A stretch of 64,000 bases of DNA from Saccharomonospora cyanea NA-134. GTDB taxonomy: Bacteria > Actinomycetota > Actinomycetes > Mycobacteriales > Pseudonocardiaceae. This document shows positions 10,190 through 19,325 of the stretch, in pieces; the first letter of the stretch is position 1; the number at the start of each line of letters is the position of its first letter. The stretch lies in assembly GCF_000244975.1 (NCBI RefSeq), contig NZ_CM001440.1, forward strand, positions 1,043,538 to 1,107,537. The letters are read 5' to 3'. Both the position numbers and the translations under genes were made by a program. A model generated the notes under the pieces. That model had not been told where the DNA came from and made no database searches. It saw only the letters and a list, made by a program, of their open reading frames with translations.

Positions 10190-10220
10190 GTTGGTCCGCC
10201 CATCCTCGCAAGGAGATCCC

Positions 10221-11855
10221 GTGAGCCGCACGGAACCCGCTGACACCCCGCTCGGGGACCAGTTCCACCTGTACGACACGACGCTGCGTGACGGAGCCCA
10301 GCGGGAGGGCATCTCGTACTCCATCACCGACAAGCTGGCCGTGGCGAGGTTGCTCGACGACCTCGGTGTCGGGTTCATCGAGGGCGGTTGGCCCGGCGCA
10401 CTGCCGAAGGACACCGAGTTCTTCGCGCGCGCGGCCGAGGGGGAGCTGGAACTGCGGCACGCGGTGCTCGTCGCGTTCGGGTCCACGAGGCGCGCGGGTG
10501 TCGCCGTCGCCGACGATCCCCAGGTGCGGGCGCTGCTCGACTCGCGGGCCCCGGTCGTGACGCTCGTGGCGAAGTCGGACGTCCGGCACATCGAGCGCGC
10601 GTTGCGTGTGGACGTCGACGAGGCGTGCGCGATGGTGCGTGACACGGTGTCGTTCCTCGTCGGCGAGGGCAGGCGGGTCTTCGTGGACGCCGAGCACTTC
10701 TTCGACGGCTACGCCCACGACCCGGACACGGCGTTGCGGGTACTCGACGCGGCGGGCCAGGCGGGCGCGGACGTCGTGGTGTTGTGCGACACGAACGGCG
10801 GGCAACTGCCACTGGGTATCGCCGAGACCGTGCGTGAGGTGGCGGGGCGGACGGGCCTGCGCCTGGGCATCCACTGCCAGGACGACACGGCGTGTGCCGT
10901 GGCGAACACCGTCGCCGCCGTGCAGGCCGGGGTGACGCACGTGCAGTGCACCGCCAACGGTTACGGCGAGCGGGCGGGCAACGCGGACCTGTTCGCGGTG
11001 GCGGGCAACCTCGTTGCGAAGCTCGGGATGCCGGTGCTGCCGCCCGCGCGCACGGCGGCACTGACCCGCACGGCGCACGCGCTGGCCGAACTGGCCAACA
11101 TCGCGCCCGACACCCACCAGGCCTACGTGGGCGCGTCGGCGTTCGCGCACAAGGCAGGCCTGCACGCGAGCGCGATCAAGGTGGATCCGTTGCTGTACAA
11201 CCACATCGACCCGGCGGTCGTGGGCAACGACATGCGGGTGCTCGTGACCGAGATGGCGGGCAGGGCGAGCCTGGAGCTCAAGGGGCGGCAGCTCGGTGTC
11301 GACCTCGCGGGAAAGCCGGAGGCGTTGGCGAGTGCGTTGAAGAAGGTGAAGGCGCTGGAGGCGGAGGGGTGGTCCTTCGAGGCCGCCGACGCGTCCCTGG
11401 AGTTGTTGCTGCGCGCGGAAGCCGACGACCTGCCCGCCGAGGCGCCGTTCCGGCTCGAGTCCTACCGCGTGGTGCTCGACCGCCGCATGGGCGGCGACGT
11501 CGTGTCGGAGGCCACGGTCAAGGTGCACGTGGGCGGGGAGCGGGTCATCGCGACCGCCGAGGGCAACGGTCCCGTGCACGCGCTGGACGCCGCGCTGCGG
11601 CAGGCACTGCGTTCGCACCTGTCCTGGTTGGACAGCGTGGAGTTGTCCGACTACAAGGTGCGCATCCTCGCGGGCAAACCGGGCACGGACGCCGTCACCC
11701 GCGTGCTCGTGGAGTCGAGCGACGGTGACCGGAGCTGGACCACCGTGGGTGTGCACCCGAACATCGTCGAGGCGAGCTGGTTGGCCCTGTGTGACGCGCT
11801 CGTGCACAAGTCCCTGGCGGTGTCCCGTCCGGAAGCCCCGGACACGCGTGCGTGA
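10221..11855 (+). CDS. cimA: (R)-citramalate synthase
   Basis: Condenses pyruvate with acetyl-CoA to citramalate, which leuCD and leuB convert to 2-oxobutyrate for isoleucine. 544 residues. An HMGL-like TIM barrel begins with LYDTTLRDGAQREGISYS; GYGERAGNADL lies near 255; the C-terminal LeuA-type regulatory domain (about 390-530) is present. The usual metal-binding HxH reads HCQDD (IHCQDDTACAVANT), so the second His is Gln. AAGGAG (10210-10215) precedes the GTG by five bases. The last codons (Asp-Thr-Arg-Ala) and the TGA lie inside a 21-bp dispersed repeat. Related possibility: isopropylmalate synthase. The Ile leader and the chain features favour CimA. Confidence 0.88.
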   Translation: MSRTEPADTPLGDQFHLYDTTLRDGAQREGISYSITDKLAVARLLDDLGVGFIEGGWPGALPKDTEFFARAAEGELELRHAVLVAFGSTRRAGVAVADDPQVRALLDSRAPVVTLVAKSDVRHIERALRVDVDEACAMVRDTVSFLVGEGRRVFVDAEHFFDGYAHDPDTALRVLDAAGQAGADVVVLCDTNGGQLPLGIAETVREVAGRTGLRLGIHCQDDTACAVANTVAAVQAGVTHVQCTANGYGERAGNADLFAVAGNLVAKLGMPVLPPARTAALTRTAHALAELANIAPDTHQAYVGASAFAHKAGLHASAIKVDPLLYNHIDPAVVGNDMRVLVTEMAGRASLELKGRQLGVDLAGKPEALASALKKVKALEAEGWSFEAADASLELLLRAEADDLPAEAPFRLESYRVVLDRRMGGDVVSEATVKVHVGGERVIATAEGNGPVHALDAALRQALRSHLSWLDSVELSDYKVRILAGKPGTDAVTRVLVESSDGDRSWTTVGVHPNIVEASWLALCDALVHKSLAVSRPEAPDTRA

Positions 11856-11888
11856 GGTGCGAACACTCGTACGCAGCCTGCGGACACG
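11839..11888 (+). repeat. 21-bp dispersed repeat, locus 1
   Basis: Boxes CGGACACG, CGTGCGTGAGGTG, CGAACACT, CGTACGCAGCCTG and CGGACACG in series: two 21-bp units plus a trailing box. It overlaps the cimA 3' end and supplies its stop. Confidence 0.85.
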
Positions 11889-11931
11889 ACGTGTCGGGCT
11901 CGGGGTGGACGGCGCGCGTTAGGATGGCGCC

Positions 11932-12711
11932 GTGCGTTTGGCTCGGATCGCTCATCCTGACGGTGTCGCGTTCGGCTCGATCGAAGCCGACGGCGACGAC
12001 AACGACGCGGCCCAGGTCCTGGAGATCGCGGACCATCCGTTCGGGCAGCCCAACTTCACCGGCAAGCGGTGGCCGCTCGCGGACGTCCGGCTGCTGGCTC
12101 CCATCCTGCCGACGAAGGTCATCGCGGTGGGGCGCAACTACGCCAAGCACGCCGAGGAGTTCGGCAACGAGGTCCCGTCCGACCCGATGATCTTCCTGAA
12201 GCCGTCGACGACCGTCATCGGGCCCAACGCGGCCATCAAGCTGCCGCCGGCCTCGTCGCGAGTCGACTTCGAGGGCGAGCTGGCCGTGGTCATCGGCAGG
12301 CCCGTCAGGAACATCTCCGCCGAGGCTGCTCCCGCCGCGATTCTCGGTTACACGGTCGCGAACGACGTCAGCGCACGCGATCTCCAGGCTTCCGACGGCC
12401 AGTGGGGCAGGGCCAAGGGCTTCGACACGTTCTGCCCGCTCGGTCCGTGGATCTCCACGGAGGTGGACCCGAGCGACCTGAGGCTCACCTCCGAGGTCGA
12501 CGGCGTGGTGAAGCAGGACGCGCGTACCTCGGCGATGGTGCACAAGGTGTACGACCTCGTGGCGTTCGTGTCGTCGGTGATGACCCTGCTGCCCGGCGAC
12601 GTGATCCTCACCGGAACACCGGAGGGCGTGGGCCGCATCGAGGCGGGCCAGCAGGTGTCGATCACCATCGAGGGCATCGGTACCCTCACCAACCCGGTCC
12701 AGGACGCCTGA
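11932..12711 (+). CDS. Fumarylacetoacetate hydrolase-family protein
   Basis: 259 residues. An N-terminal cap of about 45 residues precedes the FAH fold with VIAVGRNYAKHAEEFGNE, the metal-binding DFEGELAVVIGR and YTVANDVSARDLQ, and GTPEGVGRIEAGQQVSI. It likely acts as a metal-dependent hydrolase, decarboxylase or isomerase on a 2-oxo or acylpyruvate-type acid; the substrate is not identifiable. The GTG at 11932 lies six bases after TAGGAT (11920-11925), suggesting a leaderless mRNA. It sits beside gltX as in related actinobacteria. Confidence 0.88.
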   Translation: MRLARIAHPDGVAFGSIEADGDDNDAAQVLEIADHPFGQPNFTGKRWPLADVRLLAPILPTKVIAVGRNYAKHAEEFGNEVPSDPMIFLKPSTTVIGPNAAIKLPPASSRVDFEGELAVVIGRPVRNISAEAAPAAILGYTVANDVSARDLQASDGQWGRAKGFDTFCPLGPWISTEVDPSDLRLTSEVDGVVKQDARTSAMVHKVYDLVAFVSSVMTLLPGDVILTGTPEGVGRIEAGQQVSITIEGIGTLTNPVQDA

Positions 12712-12712
12712 C

Positions 12713-13945
12713 TCACCGCCGCGCGAACGCGGGCGCCCGCTCCGGTCTCGGCCCGACGCCGACGATGAAGGCGGGCACGGTCGACAGCCACGGTGCTCGC
12801 CGCATCAACGTCGTGAACGGTTTCGGTGGGCCCGGGCGCCTGCCGTCCACGACCGGTGAGACGACGACGCGGTGCAGCATGCGTTGCAGTGTCTGCACGA
12901 TGAGGGTCGGCACGATCCTCCTGCGTCGCACGGCCGCCAGCGTCCGCTCGTCGATCCGGCCCCGGCGCAGCGGGGCTGCCAGCAGGCGTGCGGCGCCGAC
13001 GGCGTCCTGCACGGCGAGGTTGATGCCCACGCCGCCGATCGGTGACATCGCGTGTGCCGCGTCGCCGATGCACAGCAGTCCGTCGGCGTGCCACCGCTCG
13101 AGCCGGTTCAGCCGCACGTCGAGGTGTTTGACCTGGTCCATCGTGGTCAGTTCACCGACGCGGTCGGCGAGTTCGGGCACGAGCTCGGCGACGTCACGAC
13201 GGAACGCGTCGACGCCCCGCCTGCGCAGTTCCGCGTCCAGTCCCTTCCTGCCGACGTAGGCGACCTGGTAGTAGTCCCGCCTCGGGATGGTGATGCCGAA
13301 CTTCGTGCCACGCATGTGCGGCTGGAGTCGGTCGGGGCCTTCGCCCGGCTTGCGGTCGAGCCGGAACCACCACACGTCGATGGGCACGGACACCTCCTTC
13401 GGCCGCAGCCCCGCCTGCTCACGGGCCAGCGACCAACGCCCGTCGCAGGCCACGGTGAGGTCGGCGAGCAGCGTGTGCGTGGTGCCGTCCTCGGTGCGGT
13501 AACGCACGCCTTTCACCTGCCCCCGCTCCTTCACGAGCTCGGTGACCTCCGAGCGCATGCGCAGCGTGAAGGTGGGTTCCTCGGCCGCGGCGTCGGCGAG
13601 CAGGTTCAGAAAGTCCCACTGCGGAGTGATGGCGATGTAGGGGTAGGGGTGACCGAACCTGCCCAGGCGCTTGAGGTCACCCACGACGATGCGCCCACCG
13701 TCGCCGGAGGGAAAGGCGACTTCGGTGACCTTCGTCTGCGGCAACCGGGCGAACCGTTCGCCGAGCCCGAGATCGTCGAGCAGTCTCATCGTGGACGGGT
13801 GCACGGTGTCGCCGCGGAAGTCGCGCAGGAAGTCGGCGTGCTTCTCCAACACGGTCACCTCGATGCCCGCCCTGGCCAGGAGGAGGCCCAGGACCATCCC
13901 CGCAGGGCCGGCGCCGATAACGACGCAACTCGTCCGCTCGCTCAT
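12713..13945 (-). CDS. FAD-dependent aromatic-ring hydroxylase-like monooxygenase
   Basis: 410 residues of the PHBH/UbiH fold. It has FAD motif CVVIGAGPAGMVLGLLLARAG at the N-terminus, ACDGRWSLAR in the middle and the second FAD motif CIGDAAHAMSPIGGVGINLA near 290. It probably hydroxylates an aromatic or polyketide substrate using NAD(P)H; the substrate is unknown. The ATG at 13945 has TAGGAG six bases upstream. Its stop lies one base past the convergent FAH gene stop, with no terminator visible. An AT-rich palindromic promoter region separates it from divergent gltX. Confidence 0.85.
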   Translation of the reverse strand: MSERTSCVVIGAGPAGMVLGLLLARAGIEVTVLEKHADFLRDFRGDTVHPSTMRLLDDLGLGERFARLPQTKVTEVAFPSGDGGRIVVGDLKRLGRFGHPYPYIAITPQWDFLNLLADAAAEEPTFTLRMRSEVTELVKERGQVKGVRYRTEDGTTHTLLADLTVACDGRWSLAREQAGLRPKEVSVPIDVWWFRLDRKPGEGPDRLQPHMRGTKFGITIPRRDYYQVAYVGRKGLDAELRRRGVDAFRRDVAELVPELADRVGELTTMDQVKHLDVRLNRLERWHADGLLCIGDAAHAMSPIGGVGINLAVQDAVGAARLLAAPLRRGRIDERTLAAVRRRRIVPTLIVQTLQRMLHRVVVSPVVDGRRPGPPKPFTTLMRRAPWLSTVPAFIVGVGPRPERAPAFARR

Positions 13946-13955
13946 CGCCGCTCCT

Positions 13956-13992
13956 AATTTCAATGGATGTTGAATAAATTCACCATGCACGA
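13956..13992. promoter_or_regulatory. AT-rich palindromes between the monooxygenase gene and gltX
   Basis: TTCAATGGATGTTGAA and the overlapping TGAATAAATTCA are inverted repeats in an unusually AT-rich patch just upstream of the monooxygenase start. They look like an operator for a dimeric repressor; which one is unknown. Confidence 0.35.
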
Positions 13993-14031
13993 AGTCGCGA
14001 CGGCCGTCAAGGGCGATACTCTGACAGAGCT

Positions 14032-15513
14032 ATGAGTGAGACGAAGGCTGTACGTGCCCGCTTCTGCCCGTCGCCCACCGGAACCCCGCACGTCGGGTTG
14101 ATCCGAACGGCGCTGTTCAACTGGGCGTTCGCCCGTCACCACGGCGGCTCCCTCGTGTTCCGCATCGAGGACACCGACGCCGCGCGCGACAGCGAGGAGT
14201 CCTACGCGGCGCTGCTCGACGCGCTGCGCTGGCTCGGCCTCGACTGGGACGAGGGGCCCGAGGCCGGCGGTGAGTACGGGCCGTACCGGCAGAGCGAGCG
14301 CGGTGACATCTACGCCGAGGTCGCGCGGAAGCTGCTGGACGCGGGCGAGCTTTACGAGGCCTTCTCCACGAACGAAGAGGTGGAGCAGCGTCGGCGCGAC
14401 GCGGGCCAGGACCCGAAGCTCGGTTACGACAACTTCGACCGCGACCTCACCGACGAGCAGAAGCAGCGCTACCGCGACGAGGGGCGCTCTCCCGTGCTCC
14501 GCCTGCGGATGCCGGACGAGGACCTCACCTGGAACGACCTCGTGCGCGGAGAGATCACGTTCAAGGCGGGCACCATTCCCGACCCCGTCCTCGTGCGGGC
14601 CAACGGACAGCCGCTCTACACGCTCACCAACCCGGTCGACGACGCGCTCATGCGCATCACCCACGTGCTGCGCGGAGAGGACCTGCTGCCGTCGACGCCG
14701 CGCCAGCTCGCCCTGTACGCCGCGCTGCGGCGGGTGGGCATCACCGACTTCACCCCGGAGTTCGGGCACCTGCCCTACGTCATGGGCGAGGGCAACAAGA
14801 AGTTGTCCAAACGCGACCCGAAGTCGAACCTGTTCAACTACCGCGAGCAGGGCTTCATCCGCGAGGGTCTGCTCAACTACCTCGCCCTGCTGGGCTGGTC
14901 GATCGCCGACGACCGCGACGTGTTCACCGTCGACGAGCTCGTGGAGGCCTTCCAGATCACCAAGGTCAGCGCCAACCCGGCGCGGTTCGACCCCAAGAAG
15001 GCCGAGGCCATCAACGGCACGCACGTGCGTGCGCTGCCCGTCGAGGAGTTCGTCCGGCGTACCGTGCCGTATCTGACCGCGGCGGGCGTGCTGCCGGAGG
15101 AGCCCGGCGACGACCAGATGCACAAGCTCCGCGTCATCGCGCCGCTCGTGCAGGAACGCGTCACCGTCCTGTCGGACGCCGTCAACCTGGTGCGTTTCCT
15201 CTTCGTCGACGAGGACACGTTCGCTCCGGAGGAGGCCGCCGCGACCAAGGTCCTCGGCCCCGACTCCGAGCCCGTGCTGCGTGCCTCCGTGACGGCTCTC
15301 GAAAAGCTCGACGACTGGCGCACCGACGCCATCGAGGCGGCGCTGAAGGAAGCCCTCGTCGACGGGTTGGGTCTCAAGCCGCGCAAGGCGTTCGCGCCCG
15401 TGCGAGTGGCTGTGACCGGGCGCACTGTGTCACCGCCGTTGTACGAATCGATGGAGCTGCTCGGCCGCGAGATTTCACTCGGGCGGTTGCGTCGCGCGCT
15501 GGCAGGCCACTGA
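14032..15513 (+). CDS. gltX: Glutamyl-tRNA synthetase
   Basis: Class I synthetase charging tRNA-Glu (and possibly tRNA-Gln in non-discriminating forms). 493 residues. The HIGH-like motif is in [20 protein letters not shown] at about 11-30 and the KMSKS-like motif is KKLSKRD near 258. The C-terminal anticodon-binding helical domain is complete. The ATG at 14032 lies nine bases after TACTCT. tRNA-Gln and tRNA-Glu lie about 1 kb downstream, an association also seen in mycobacteria. Confidence 0.96.
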   Translation: MSETKAVRARFCPSPTGTPHVGLIRTALFNWAFARHHGGSLVFRIEDTDAARDSEESYAALLDALRWLGLDWDEGPEAGGEYGPYRQSERGDIYAEVARKLLDAGELYEAFSTNEEVEQRRRDAGQDPKLGYDNFDRDLTDEQKQRYRDEGRSPVLRLRMPDEDLTWNDLVRGEITFKAGTIPDPVLVRANGQPLYTLTNPVDDALMRITHVLRGEDLLPSTPRQLALYAALRRVGITDFTPEFGHLPYVMGEGNKKLSKRDPKSNLFNYREQGFIREGLLNYLALLGWSIADDRDVFTVDELVEAFQITKVSANPARFDPKKAEAINGTHVRALPVEEFVRRTVPYLTAAGVLPEEPGDDQMHKLRVIAPLVQERVTVLSDAVNLVRFLFVDEDTFAPEEAAATKVLGPDSEPVLRASVTALEKLDDWRTDAIEAALKEALVDGLGLKPRKAFAPVRVAVTGRTVSPPLYESMELLGREISLGRLRRALAGH

Positions 15514-15600
15514 GCGTAGATACCACTGGGCGAAACGGAGGCTGTTTTATCACCTACTCAGCAGAGTTGGTGACGCGAAATCTCCCCTAGCCTCGCGTGG

Positions 15601-16383
15601 GTGGCTTTCGCTCCTGGCTTTCCATCGGTATCGCACGCTGCCTCGGAACTCGACGGTGCTCCTCCTTGGACACCGCCCGAGCTGAGACTGGTGTGCTTGG
15701 ACATTGACGACACACTGATCGACTTCACGGCGGCGGGCCGGAACTCGCTGGAAAGTCTGATCGGCAGGGCCGACATCTGGCCGCTGTGGGAACGCATCAC
15801 GGACGACCACGTCGCCCGGGTCGTGTCCGGTGAGCTCGCCTACGCCGACATGCACACCGCGCGCACCCGGGCGTTCCTCGCCGAACACGGCGTGGTCGTC
15901 GACGCCGCCCAGGCCGCGGAGTTCGAACTACGCCGCAAGGAGCTCCTGTGGAGTTCCCTGCGGTTGTTCGACGACGTCCTGCCCTGCCTGGAATGGCTCG
16001 TCGCCGCGGGAGTGAAACTGGCGGCTGTGACCAATGCCTCAGGCGGTCACCAACGAGACAAACTCGCCCGGCTCGGGCTCGGTGGCTTTTTCGACCACGT
16101 CGCCATCGCGGGCGAAATGGGAGTCGCCAAACCCGATCCTGTGATGTTCCACAAAGTCTGCTCCGCCATCGGTTGTGAACCCGCGCAGGCCGTGCACGTC
16201 GGGGACAAACTGACCACCGACGCCGTCGGGGCGCGCGACGCCGGGCTCGGAGGTGTATGGCTCGACCGGCGCGGCCTCGACACCGACGTCCCGACGGGCG
16301 TGCACGTCCTCGCCACCCTCGCCCACCTCCCTGAGCTGCTGGTTTCCGAGTTCGCCAAGCTCGGCGTCCCCGCTCAGCGCTGA
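15601..16383 (+). CDS. HAD-superfamily hydrolase
   Basis: 260 residues. Motif I CLDIDDTLIDF with the nucleophile and acid-base aspartates, motif II VTNASGG, the motif III lysine in GVAKPDP and motif IV HVGDKLTTDAVGA; an alpha-helical cap lies between. Probably a phosphatase for a small phosphorylated metabolite; the substrate is unknown. The GTG at 15601 lies seven bases after TAGCCT (15588-15593), pointing to a leaderless transcript. The roughly 25 residues before motif I look non-catalytic. Confidence 0.87.
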   Translation: MAFAPGFPSVSHAASELDGAPPWTPPELRLVCLDIDDTLIDFTAAGRNSLESLIGRADIWPLWERITDDHVARVVSGELAYADMHTARTRAFLAEHGVVVDAAQAAEFELRRKELLWSSLRLFDDVLPCLEWLVAAGVKLAAVTNASGGHQRDKLARLGLGGFFDHVAIAGEMGVAKPDPVMFHKVCSAIGCEPAQAVHVGDKLTTDAVGARDAGLGGVWLDRRGLDTDVPTGVHVLATLAHLPELLVSEFAKLGVPAQR

Positions 16384-16475
16384 AGTGGGGACCCCCGTGT
16401 GAGGCCGTTTCGGGGCATGCTCTAGTATTTCTTTCCAGCGGCGCCGATCCGGAGAGATTCGGTGAGGGGCCGCGA

Positions 16476-16547
16476 TGGGGTATGGTGTAATTGGCAGCAC
16501 GACTGATTCTGGTTCAGTTAGTCTAGGTTCGAGTCCTGGTACCCCAG
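16476..16547 (+). tRNA. tRNA-Gln (anticodon CUG)
   Basis: 72-base cloverleaf: acceptor TGGGGTA pairs with TACCCCA, the D-arm has GTAATTGGCAGC, anticodon loop TTCTGGT carries CTG, and the T-arm is GGTTCGAGTCC. CCA is not encoded. Confidence 0.95.
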
Positions 16548-16598
16548 CGCGAAGCGAAAAAACCGATCTGGTAAGCTTCACTTCGCAAAGAACGACAA

Positions 16599-16671
16599 GC
16601 CCCCGTCGTCTAGCGGCCTAGGACGCCGGCCTCTCACGCCGGTAGCGTGGGTTCGAATCCCATCGGGGGTA
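16599..16671 (+). tRNA. tRNA-Glu (anticodon CUC)
   Basis: 73-base cloverleaf: acceptor GCCCCCG pairs with CGGGGGT (first pair G-U), anticodon stem CCGGC/GCCGG around the loop CTCTCAC, and T-arm GGGTTCGAATCCC. It lies 51 bases after tRNA-Gln and is probably cotranscribed with it. Confidence 0.95.
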
Positions 16672-16684
16672 CGGAAAGAGCGAG

Positions 16685-16725
16685 AGAGCCCTCTCTGCGG
16701 AAAGCGCAGAGGGGGCTCTTTCTTT
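16685..16725 (+). terminator. Intrinsic terminator after the tRNA pair
   Basis: A long stem, AGAGCCCTCTCTGCG against CGCAGAGGGGGCTCT, with a short GAAAG loop, followed by TTCTTT. One of the few canonical T-tailed terminators in the window. Confidence 0.88.
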
Positions 16726-17039
16726 GTGTCCTGTGGGGGCTGGGCCCCCACACCCCAGCCGGGGGCACGCCCCCGGACCCTCGGCCGGGCCCGTCGGTCG
16801 GTGGTCTCGCCTTGGGTGCTGTTCCCGGCCGGGGTGCCGCTGGGCGCTTCGCTTCGCTCGCTCCCTCGGCGTGTCCGCAGGCTACGAACGCGTGTCCGCG
16901 GTTCCTGTACGCGTGTTCGCACTTCACAGACACGCCGTGGTCCCTCGTGTGCCGTCGCTTGGTGACGGGCCGTTGGCTTCGCTTCACTCGCCTCGGCCCT
17001 TTTGCTCGGCTTGCGCCTTCGCGCGCTCGTTCCGCTTCG
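16726..17039. other. Gene-free GC-rich interval between tRNA-Glu and ndgR
   Basis: No credible gene. It contains two strong hairpins (TGTGGGGGC/GCCCCCACA at 16732-16752 and CCGGGGGC/GCCCCCGG at 16759-16776) and a copy of the 21-bp repeat at 16870-16933. Open frames crossing it have low-complexity Arg/Pro translations typical of GC-rich noise. Confidence 0.6.
16870..16933 (-). repeat. 21-bp dispersed repeat, locus 2
   Basis: Complement orientation: CGTGTCCG, CAGGCTACGAACG, CGTGTCCG, CGGTTCCTGTACG, CGTGTTCG and a decayed third spacer. It lies between the tRNA terminator and the 3' end of ndgR. Confidence 0.85.
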
Positions 17040-17777
17040 TCAGAGGCGTTCCTGGAGGGCTTGGGCGGCCTGCAGGAGATCGCCCGCCCACTTCGCACCC
17101 GGCCTGCGGCCTATGCGATCCACGGGGCCCGACACGGACACCGCCGCCACCACGTTGCCCGTGCTGTCACGTACCGGTGCCGACACGCTCGCCACACCCG
17201 GTTCCCGCTCCGCCACGCTCTGCGCCCAGCCACGGCGGCGTACCTCCAACAACGTGCGCTCGCCGAACACCGCGTCCGCCAGCACGGCCTGCCGCGTGTG
17301 CGCGTCAGCCCACGCCGCCAGCACCTTCGCGCCCGACCCCGCCGTCATCGGCAGCCGCGCACCGATCGGCACCGTGTCCCGCAGCCCGCTCGGCGGCTCC
17401 GCCACCGCCACGCACACCCGGACGATGCCGTCACGGCGGTACAACTGCACGCTCTCGCCCGTCAGATCCCGCAGCTTCGGCAGCACCACGCCCGCCGCGT
17501 CGAGCAACGGATCCACCGTCCCGCCCGCCAGCTCCGCGAGCGCCGGCCCCGGCCGCCACCGGCCGTCCGGACCGCGCCGCAGCATCCGATGCACTTCGAG
17601 CCCCACCGCGAGCCGGTGCGCCGTCGCCCGGGGAAGCCCCGTTCGCGCACACAACTCCGCCAGCCCGCACGGCTGCTCCGCCACCGCGTGCAAGACGGAC
17701 ACCGCCTTGTCCAGAACGCCGATCCCGCTCTGCTGGACCTGCTCGGCACCACTGTTGCTAACATCGGGTTGTCCCAC
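17040..17777 (-). CDS. ndgR: IclR-family regulator, NdgR-like
   Basis: 245 residues: N-terminal winged helix ([14 protein letters not shown], then [23 protein letters not shown] at about 39-61) and a C-terminal IclR effector domain ending in [14 protein letters not shown]. Placement divergent to leuCD matches NdgR of Streptomyces and its relatives, which control branched-chain amino acid genes (family knowledge). The GTG at 17777 lies six bases after TAGTAT on its strand, so it is probably leaderless. Its operator is expected in the 94-bp divergent gap. The symbol is assigned by family and context. Confidence 0.85.
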   Translation of the reverse strand: MGQPDVSNSGAEQVQQSGIGVLDKAVSVLHAVAEQPCGLAELCARTGLPRATAHRLAVGLEVHRMLRRGPDGRWRPGPALAELAGGTVDPLLDAAGVVLPKLRDLTGESVQLYRRDGIVRVCVAVAEPPSGLRDTVPIGARLPMTAGSGAKVLAAWADAHTRQAVLADAVFGERTLLEVRRRGWAQSVAEREPGVASVSAPVRDSTGNVVAAVSVSGPVDRIGRRPGAKWAGDLLQAAQALQERL

Positions 17778-17871
17778 GAGGCGATACTACAATCCCGAGA
17801 TTTGGGAAGTCCACGTTTCACGAAGTGAGTCCGCTCGCTTTCCGACTGACACGTTCAATGGAGGAGCCCTG
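17778..17871. promoter_or_regulatory. Divergent ndgR-leuC promoter region
   Basis: Contains TAGTAT on the minus strand for ndgR and an imperfect palindrome TTTCACGAAGTGAG facing leuC. A second short inverted repeat, CCCGAGATTTGGG, lies between. Either may be the IclR-type operator, but the sequence alone cannot say which. Confidence 0.45.
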
Positions 17872-19287
17872 ATGACCGAACGGCGGGGCCGCACACTGGC
17901 GGAAAAGGTGTGGGACGCACACACGGTGCGTCGAGGCGACGGTGCCGAACCGGATCTGCTCTACATCGACCTGCACCTCGTCCACGAGGTCACCAGCCCG
18001 CAGGCGTTCGACGGGCTACGGCTCGCGGGCCGGAAGGTGCGGCGACCCGACCTCACCATCGCCACCGAGGACCACAATGTGCCCACCGTCGGGATCGAAC
18101 TCCCGATCGCCGACCCGGTGTCGCGGACGCAGGTGGAGACGCTTCGGCGCAACTGTGAGGAGTTCGGTGTCCGGCTTCATCCGATGGGTGACGACGAACA
18201 GGGCATCGTCCACGTCATCGGCCCGCAGCTCGGGCTCACACAGCCCGGCATGACCGTGGTGTGCGGTGACAGTCACACCTCGACCCACGGTGCGTTCGGT
18301 GCGATGGCGTTCGGCATCGGCACGTCCGAGGTGGAACACGTGCTCGCCACGCAGACGTTGCCGTTGCGTCCCTTCAAGACCATGGCCGTCAACGTGGAGG
18401 GCGAGCTGCGTCCCGGCGTCACCGCCAAGGACATCATCCTCGCCGTCATCGCGAAGATCGGGACCGGCGGTGGACAGGGCTACGTGCTGGAGTACCGCGG
18501 CAGCGCCATCGAGTCGCTGTCGATGGAAGCGCGCATGACCATCTGCAACATGTCCATCGAGGCGGGCGCCAGGGCGGGCATGATCGCGCCTGACGAGACG
18601 ACCTTCGCGTACCTGAAGGACCGCCCGCACGCGCCGAAGGGCGCCGAGTGGGACGCCGCCGTCGCCGAGTGGCGTGAGCTGCGCACCGACGACGACGCCG
18701 TGTTCGACGCCGAGGTGCACCTGAACGCCTCCGAGCTGACGCCGTTCGTCACCTGGGGAACGAACCCCGGGCAGGGGCTGCCGCTGGCGGAGTCGGTGCC
18801 CGACCCCGAGCGGATCGCCGACGAGAACGAGCGTCTCGCCGCCGAGAAGGCCCTGTCCTATATGGATCTGGAGCCGGGAACCCCGCTGCGGGACATCGCC
18901 GTGGACACGGTCTTCCTCGGCTCGTGCACCAACGGGCGTCTGGAGGACCTGCGGGCCGCCGCCGAGGTGCTGCGGGGCAGGAAGGTGGCCGACGGCGTGC
19001 GGATGCTCGTGGTGCCCGGCTCCATGCGGGTGCGGCAGGCCGCCGAGGCCGAGGGCCTGCACGAGGTCTTCACGGAGGCGGGAGCCGAATGGCGGGCGGC
19101 AGGCTGCTCGATGTGTCTGGGCATGAACCCCGACCAGCTCAAGCCTGGGGAGCGCAGCGCGTCGACCTCCAACCGCAACTTCGAGGGCAGGCAGGGCAAG
19201 GGTGGCCGGACCCATCTGGTGTCGCCGCTCGTGGCCGCCGCCACCGCCGTGCGGGGCACCCTGGCCTCGCCCGAGGACCTCGACTGA
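17872..19287 (+). CDS. leuC: 3-isopropylmalate dehydratase large subunit
   Basis: Aconitase-fold 4Fe-4S subunit that, with LeuD, isomerises 2- to 3-isopropylmalate (and probably citramalate). 471 residues. It has the active-site TEDHNVPT near 63, [15 protein letters not shown] near 132, and cluster cysteines in [13 protein letters not shown] and [13 protein letters not shown]. The ATG at 17872 follows GGAGG. leuD starts 38 bases after its stop. Confidence 0.97.
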   Translation: MTERRGRTLAEKVWDAHTVRRGDGAEPDLLYIDLHLVHEVTSPQAFDGLRLAGRKVRRPDLTIATEDHNVPTVGIELPIADPVSRTQVETLRRNCEEFGVRLHPMGDDEQGIVHVIGPQLGLTQPGMTVVCGDSHTSTHGAFGAMAFGIGTSEVEHVLATQTLPLRPFKTMAVNVEGELRPGVTAKDIILAVIAKIGTGGGQGYVLEYRGSAIESLSMEARMTICNMSIEAGARAGMIAPDETTFAYLKDRPHAPKGAEWDAAVAEWRELRTDDDAVFDAEVHLNASELTPFVTWGTNPGQGLPLAESVPDPERIADENERLAAEKALSYMDLEPGTPLRDIAVDTVFLGSCTNGRLEDLRAAAEVLRGRKVADGVRMLVVPGSMRVRQAAEAEGLHEVFTEAGAEWRAAGCSMCLGMNPDQLKPGERSASTSNRNFEGRQGKGGRTHLVSPLVAAATAVRGTLASPEDLD

Positions 19288-19325
19288 CGTCCCGGCCACC
19301 GAACCACCGACGAGGAGCACACGTC

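Noticed and set aside
16726-17039. Several Arg/Pro-rich open frames in the tRNA-ndgR gap
   Set aside because: They run through hairpins and the 21-bp repeat, giving RTRVRTSRT-like strings, which is repeat-derived rather than protein-like.
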